From Polysphondylium violaceum (Eukaryota > Evosea > Eumycetozoa > Dictyosteliales > Dictyosteliaceae), in NCBI GenBank assembly GCA_000277445.1, contig AJWJ01000383.1, positions 1 to 23,028 of the forward strand: DNA of 23,028 nt, read 5' to 3'. Shown here piece after piece: positions 20,049-23,028 of the stretch. Within the stretch, counting starts at the first letter, position 1, and each line of letters begins with the position of its first letter. The notes beneath the pieces are model-generated. The model made no database searches and was not told where the DNA came from. It worked only from the letters and a program-made list of their open reading frames with translations. Both the position numbers and the translations under genes were made by a program.

Positions 20049-20955
20049 TTAACAAGGGATCACTTTGTCAATGAATGATCCCTCAGATCTTCTGATTATT
20101 ATCTCGGCTTTGGAGGGTATGAGGAGTGAACGTAGTGTGTCTTTGTTCCATTTTATATATTGTAAGTTATTGTCCTTTGGGGACTCAGCAATTGTATTGA
20201 AAGCTTCTTTGTTGGCTGGGCATGTGAAGAATATGTGCTCTGACGTTTCTGGTTGTTTGCAGAGGATGCAGGTTTCGCTACCGCTTTTCTTTGGGAGTGC
20301 TTTGAGGAGGTATCTCCATATAAGGTCTCTTCCTTTCAGTTGTATGATTCTTTTAGAGTTGAGAAGTGCATTTTGTAGGTCTTGTACGGCATTATTTCTA
20401 TTTGTGTTGGGGTGGGGTTGAATTCATTGTATTTGGGATATTTGAGTTGCATCATTTTTTGGTAGAGTGCTTTGAGTTTGATTGGTTTTGTGAAGAGGGG
20501 TTGGATGTTTGCTGCGTTGATGAGTGATATTGGGATTAGTTTTGCTTGTAGTTCGGACCACGCTTTATAACAGTCAGAGAATATCTTGTTGCAGTTCTTG
20601 TTTCCTAACATTGATTCCCATGTAGGGAAGTAGGATGGTGGTGAGGGGTTCTGTTTTGTTTGTATCTAAGGAAGCGTTTGTATCTAAGCTTGCTGGGCTT
20701 TTTGGCGTATTTCCATGTCCCACAGGTCGCATCCTCCGAGGTATCGGTTTTAAGGGACCTTTCTTTGCTAATTATTCTTCTTTTGTATGAGTTGAAAAGG
20801 AATTTGTCAATAGCTCTTTGTAACTTGAGAGGTTGTGATGGTTTGGATAGGTAAAGATGATGGTTTTGAGGTTGGATTTGATATTTGTTGTTGTTGATTT
20901 CACCAGAGGTGGGGGATGGGTCTCGGGTTCGAGGTTTGACAAAGGATATAATCAA
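20049..20955 (-). pseudogene. Non-LTR retrotransposon ORF2 C-terminal relic, copy 1
   Basis: Minus-strand coding material in three successive frames, changed by indels near 20640 and near 20400. The first part holds LQRAIDKFLFNSYKRRIISK and TSEDATCGTWKYAKK, resembling the region after the reverse-transcriptase fingers and palm in LINE-type ORF2. The second holds PSPPSYFPTWESMLGN and following residues. The third holds KGRDLIWRYLLKALP and an intact CCHC zinc motif, CILCKQPETSEHIFFTC (C-x2-C-x7-H-x4-C), ending in a TAA at 20051-20049. This is the C-terminal zinc-binding module typical of non-LTR elements such as the dictyostelid TRE group. The reverse-transcriptase catalytic core is not in the window. 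The copy is 5'-truncated and not functional. Base composition is richer in G/C than its surroundings. Confidence 0.65.
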
Positions 20956-20957
20956 CG

Positions 20958-21017
20958 GTCTACTTTAGTAGACTTATGATAGAAACACAATGAAAAATAA
21001 GAAACACAATGAAAAAA
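20958..21017. repeat. Junction hairpin and 19-base tandem repeat
   Basis: GTCTACT and its exact reverse complement AGTAGAC flank TT at 20958-20973. Next, AGAAACACAATGAAAAA occurs twice with a period of 19 bases (20981 and 21000). This stretch lies exactly between the 5' end of retroelement copy 1 and the relic exon of the P-loop-like family, so it marks the junction. Confidence 0.5.
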
Positions 21018-21107
21018 ACCTATCATATCACCAATCACTGGTAATGTGCCTGGTCTTTCTACTTAAATATCATCCAACATAGAGTCATTTAAAATAGACC
21101 CATCCAT
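21012..21107 (-). pseudogene. Relic first exon of a P-loop-like paralogue
   Basis: The minus strand reads from an ATG at 21107: MDGSILNDS, an in-frame TAA after MLDDI, then RPGTLPVIGDMIGFF. The neighbouring intact gene's exon 1 reads MGSILNDD and QPGTIPIIGDTIAFF, so the two are clearly related. The relic loses similarity right after its T-run, at the position of the splice donor in the intact gene, and runs into the junction repeat and retroelement copy 1. The rest of the gene is absent. It is a duplicate copy broken by a stop codon and a truncation. Confidence 0.65.
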
Positions 21108-21201
21108 GTTTTTGTTGTTTAGTGCATGTGAAAATAAAGAATAATTATGTCAAAAAAAGTGTTTTTTTTTTATTAAATTTTCTCAAATAACTTAATTTAT
21201 T

Positions 21202-21977
21202 TTAATTTGTGATCATCATCATTAAGTTATTATAAAGCTTTTTCAAAGTGATGATCTCTTGTTCTAGCTGGAAAATTTTTTTATCTTTACGTGCACATAT
21301 CTTTTCATACAAATCTGGGTTTAGGTCTCTGTTTTTCTTTGGGAATGTACTTGGCGAGAAAGATTTAATAAATTCTTTTAATGTTTTTTTTATGGGAGAA
21401 TTATCGATAGGTTCTTTTAATCTCTCCAAAATGGTATGCTTTTTTGGTTGTGGTAATAGTTGTTGGTGGTGAGTGGCAAGTATGCCATTTTCTTCCATCT
21501 CATTTACAACCGGTGAGACTTTGGTGTATATGATTGCATAGTCGAGTTTTCTTCTTTCATCCTCATTGAGAGATTTTAAAATCATACTTACAGTACTTAT
21601 CTCGTCATTTACAGAGGATCCTGGATTAAAGACGAAAACGGCTTTATAATTCAAGTTTTCTTGTAAGCCTTCTTTAATTTTCTCCCCAGCCCCATATAAT
21701 AGATTATAAGTAAAGATGCTATAACCAACAGTATGTGTTTGTGTCGCCAAGCCATCATGGGTTAGTATATTGGGTGGTGTAAAAATAGTTGAACCAAACA
21801 ATATATTCAACAAACTAGATAGTTCACTGCCAGGATTGCCTATTGTTGATTTTAATATCAATATATTGTATTTTTTGAAGGGTTAGTATTTATCAACTTA
21901 CCAAAAAAAGCTATAGTATCACCAATTATTGGTATGGTGCCTGGTTGATCAACATCATCATTTAAGATAGATCCCAT
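21202..21977 (-). CDS. P-loop-like (GIMAP/AIG1-like?) protein with degenerate Walker A
   Basis: Two exons, 21977-21902 and 21839-21202, separated by a 62-nt intron with GT-AG ends (phase 1), give 237 residues. The splice joins IAFF to GNPGSELSSLLN, making a P-loop-like beta strand, loop and helix near residues 20-38. The loop GNPGSELS replaces the GK of Gx4GK[ST] with EL. Later segments KAVFVFNPGSSVNDEIST and LDYAIIYTKVSP resemble the strand-loop and TK/NKxD guanine region of AIG1/GIMAP-type GTPases. The C-terminus is Lys-rich and ends in a coiled helix (IFQLEQEIITLKKLYNNL). Nucleotide binding is doubtful because the Lys is missing. The family assignment is tentative. It lies between two retroelement relics, and a related broken exon lies downstream on the same strand. 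Confidence 0.55.
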
Positions 21978-22152
21978 CACTTTAGTTTAAAGGAGTAATA
22001 ATAATTTTAAAAAATTGAAAAAAAAATTGTGAAGTAAATGTAAATATTAAATTAAATTTTTATCAATTAATTAGGTGAAAAGTGTGCGCAACTCTAAAAA
22101 TTTTGACAAAAAAAAAAAAACAAAGATTTTCAAAAATTAATAGTTTATTCAA
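21978..22152. other. Promoter side of the P-loop-like gene
   Basis: AT-rich DNA with A/T homopolymer tracts lies between the start of the minus-strand P-loop-like gene and the end of retroelement copy 2. No gene is seen. Confidence 0.4.
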
Positions 22153-22195
22153 TTATAAAATATTCTCATCATCATTTCTGTTATTATTATCATGA

Positions 22196-22272
<77 letters not shown>

Positions 22273-23028
22273 GCTGTTGAGTTGAAAATTAATCGCATAA
22301 ATATTATTTTTTCCAATTTCTCTTTTTAGTCCTTCTGACTGGTGATGGTTGAGTTCTTTCCTACGGAGGTAATTGATTTTGGTGTTGAGGTTTTTGAGTG
22401 CAGCTAGCTGGAGAGTTTTCATTTCTCGCTCAAATAGTTGTGCTGGTGGTGAGAGGGTGAATTTTTCGTATTTCTTCACATTTCTTAACCACCATATGAT
22501 TTTGAATGTTGCGCCAATGATTGAGGCTGTTGTGAGGGAATGGGGTAGGAGTTTGAAGATCTTTGATGACCAGGTTATTGGTGTATTAGTGGTGAGGGTG
22601 AGAATTGGGTTGACAATGGGAAGAATATTTGTGGCAAGCCATGGGTATTCAAAGGTGTGTGCAGCTGATTCATCAAGATGGCCACATTGAGGGCATGGGA
22701 GTTTACGTTCCCTTGGGAGGGCTTTGAGGAGGTACCGCCAGATGAGGTCTCTTCCTTTGATTACATGGATGTTCTTAGTTGCGACGAGAGCTTCTTGGAA
22801 GTGTTTCATCCTATTTGGTTTAAGGGATACTCTCTACTTGGCCTGGGTGGGGACTAAAGTATTAAGTCTGTTGGCAAGTGTGTTGTAGATATTCTTGAGA
22901 GAAGGTGGGGTTATGAAGAAGGGAGGAGGGTTGTTAACAGACGGTGCTGTTCTGTTTGTTTGTGTGTATAGGTTAAGCCATTCTCTTTTGTAGAGTCTTA
23001 GATTGTTATTGTACCCATAGTTAGAGTT
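22153..23028 (-). pseudogene. Non-LTR retrotransposon ORF2 C-terminal relic, copy 2 (runs off the window)
   Basis: The minus strand is open from the window edge: RLYKREWLNLYTQTNRTAPS, then PSLKNIYNTLANRLNTL. There is one in-frame TAG at 22836-22834. After it the frame continues open: HFQEALVATKNIHVIKGRDLIWR, with KGRDLIWRYLLKALP identical to copy 1 in all 15 residues. A zinc motif follows, CPQCGHLDESAAH, but its last Cys is Tyr (HTFEY where HTFEC is expected). The C-terminus ends in a run of about 30 Asn and a short DDENIL tail. Copies 1 and 2 are clearly diverged outside the shared block, so they are from separate insertions or lineages. The stop codon and lost Cys indicate a dead copy. The reverse-transcriptase domain would lie beyond 23028. 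Confidence 0.6.
22198..22271 (-). repeat. Long ATT triplet repeat
   Basis: About 24 ATT triplets in a row on the plus strand read as polyasparagine in the C-terminus of retroelement copy 2. Such repeats expand easily, so the length may vary between strains. The repeat may have grown after the element died, since it is in frame only with a broken gene. Confidence 0.8.

Noticed and set aside
20065-20421. A 118-codon plus-strand frame over retroelement copy 1
   Set aside because: It is antisense to the conserved KGRDLIWRYLL and zinc-motif coding on the minus strand.
20918-20945. A GGTTCGAG motif resembling a tRNA B box
   Set aside because: The flanking bases do not form a T-arm stem and no A box or acceptor stem is found; it lies in the retroelement relic.

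Overview
The window is nuclear DNA of a social amoeba (Dictyostelia). The grounds are very AT-rich intergenic DNA with long A and T tracts, short GT-AG introns of 62-71 nt, A-rich bases before start codons, proteins full of Asn, Ser, Thr and Asp/Glu runs, and recognisable dictyostelid gene types. I cannot name the species. It does not look like a bacterial or organelle sequence.

Layout, left to right. (1) 52-393 (+) is a FAM32A-like spliceosomal protein. It converges on a secreted serine hydrolase at 438-3128 (-) with only 44 bases between the stop codons. (2) 3564-3832 (-) is a 67-residue, two-exon gene whose first exon is only 10 nt. (3) 4795-7388 (-) is a three-exon gene for the RNA polymerase II elongation factor ELL. 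(4) 7906-14751 (-) is a three-exon gene for a giant UBR-box/RING ubiquitin ligase (about 2234 residues). Its RING motif is interrupted by a very long acidic and Asn-rich segment. (5) 14752-16742 is a 2-kb divergent intergenic region. (6) 16743-18572 (+) is a secreted trehalase, followed by a small secreted protein at 18872-19231 (+).

From about 19.5 kb to the right edge the character changes to a transposon graveyard. It contains two diverged, broken C-terminal pieces of non-LTR retrotransposon ORF2, both on the minus strand. Between them lies a small P-loop-like gene (21202-21977, two exons) and a decayed first exon of a paralogue of it (about 21012-21107). The first retroelement piece ends in a tandem-repeated 3' tail.

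The left 19 kb is ordinary housekeeping and secreted-protein gene space: splicing, transcription elongation, protein turnover and trehalose breakdown. I see no operon or single pathway linking these genes. The points most worth a second look are the split RING, the degenerate Walker A in the P-loop-like protein with its relic paralogue, and the 10-nt-first-exon gene.
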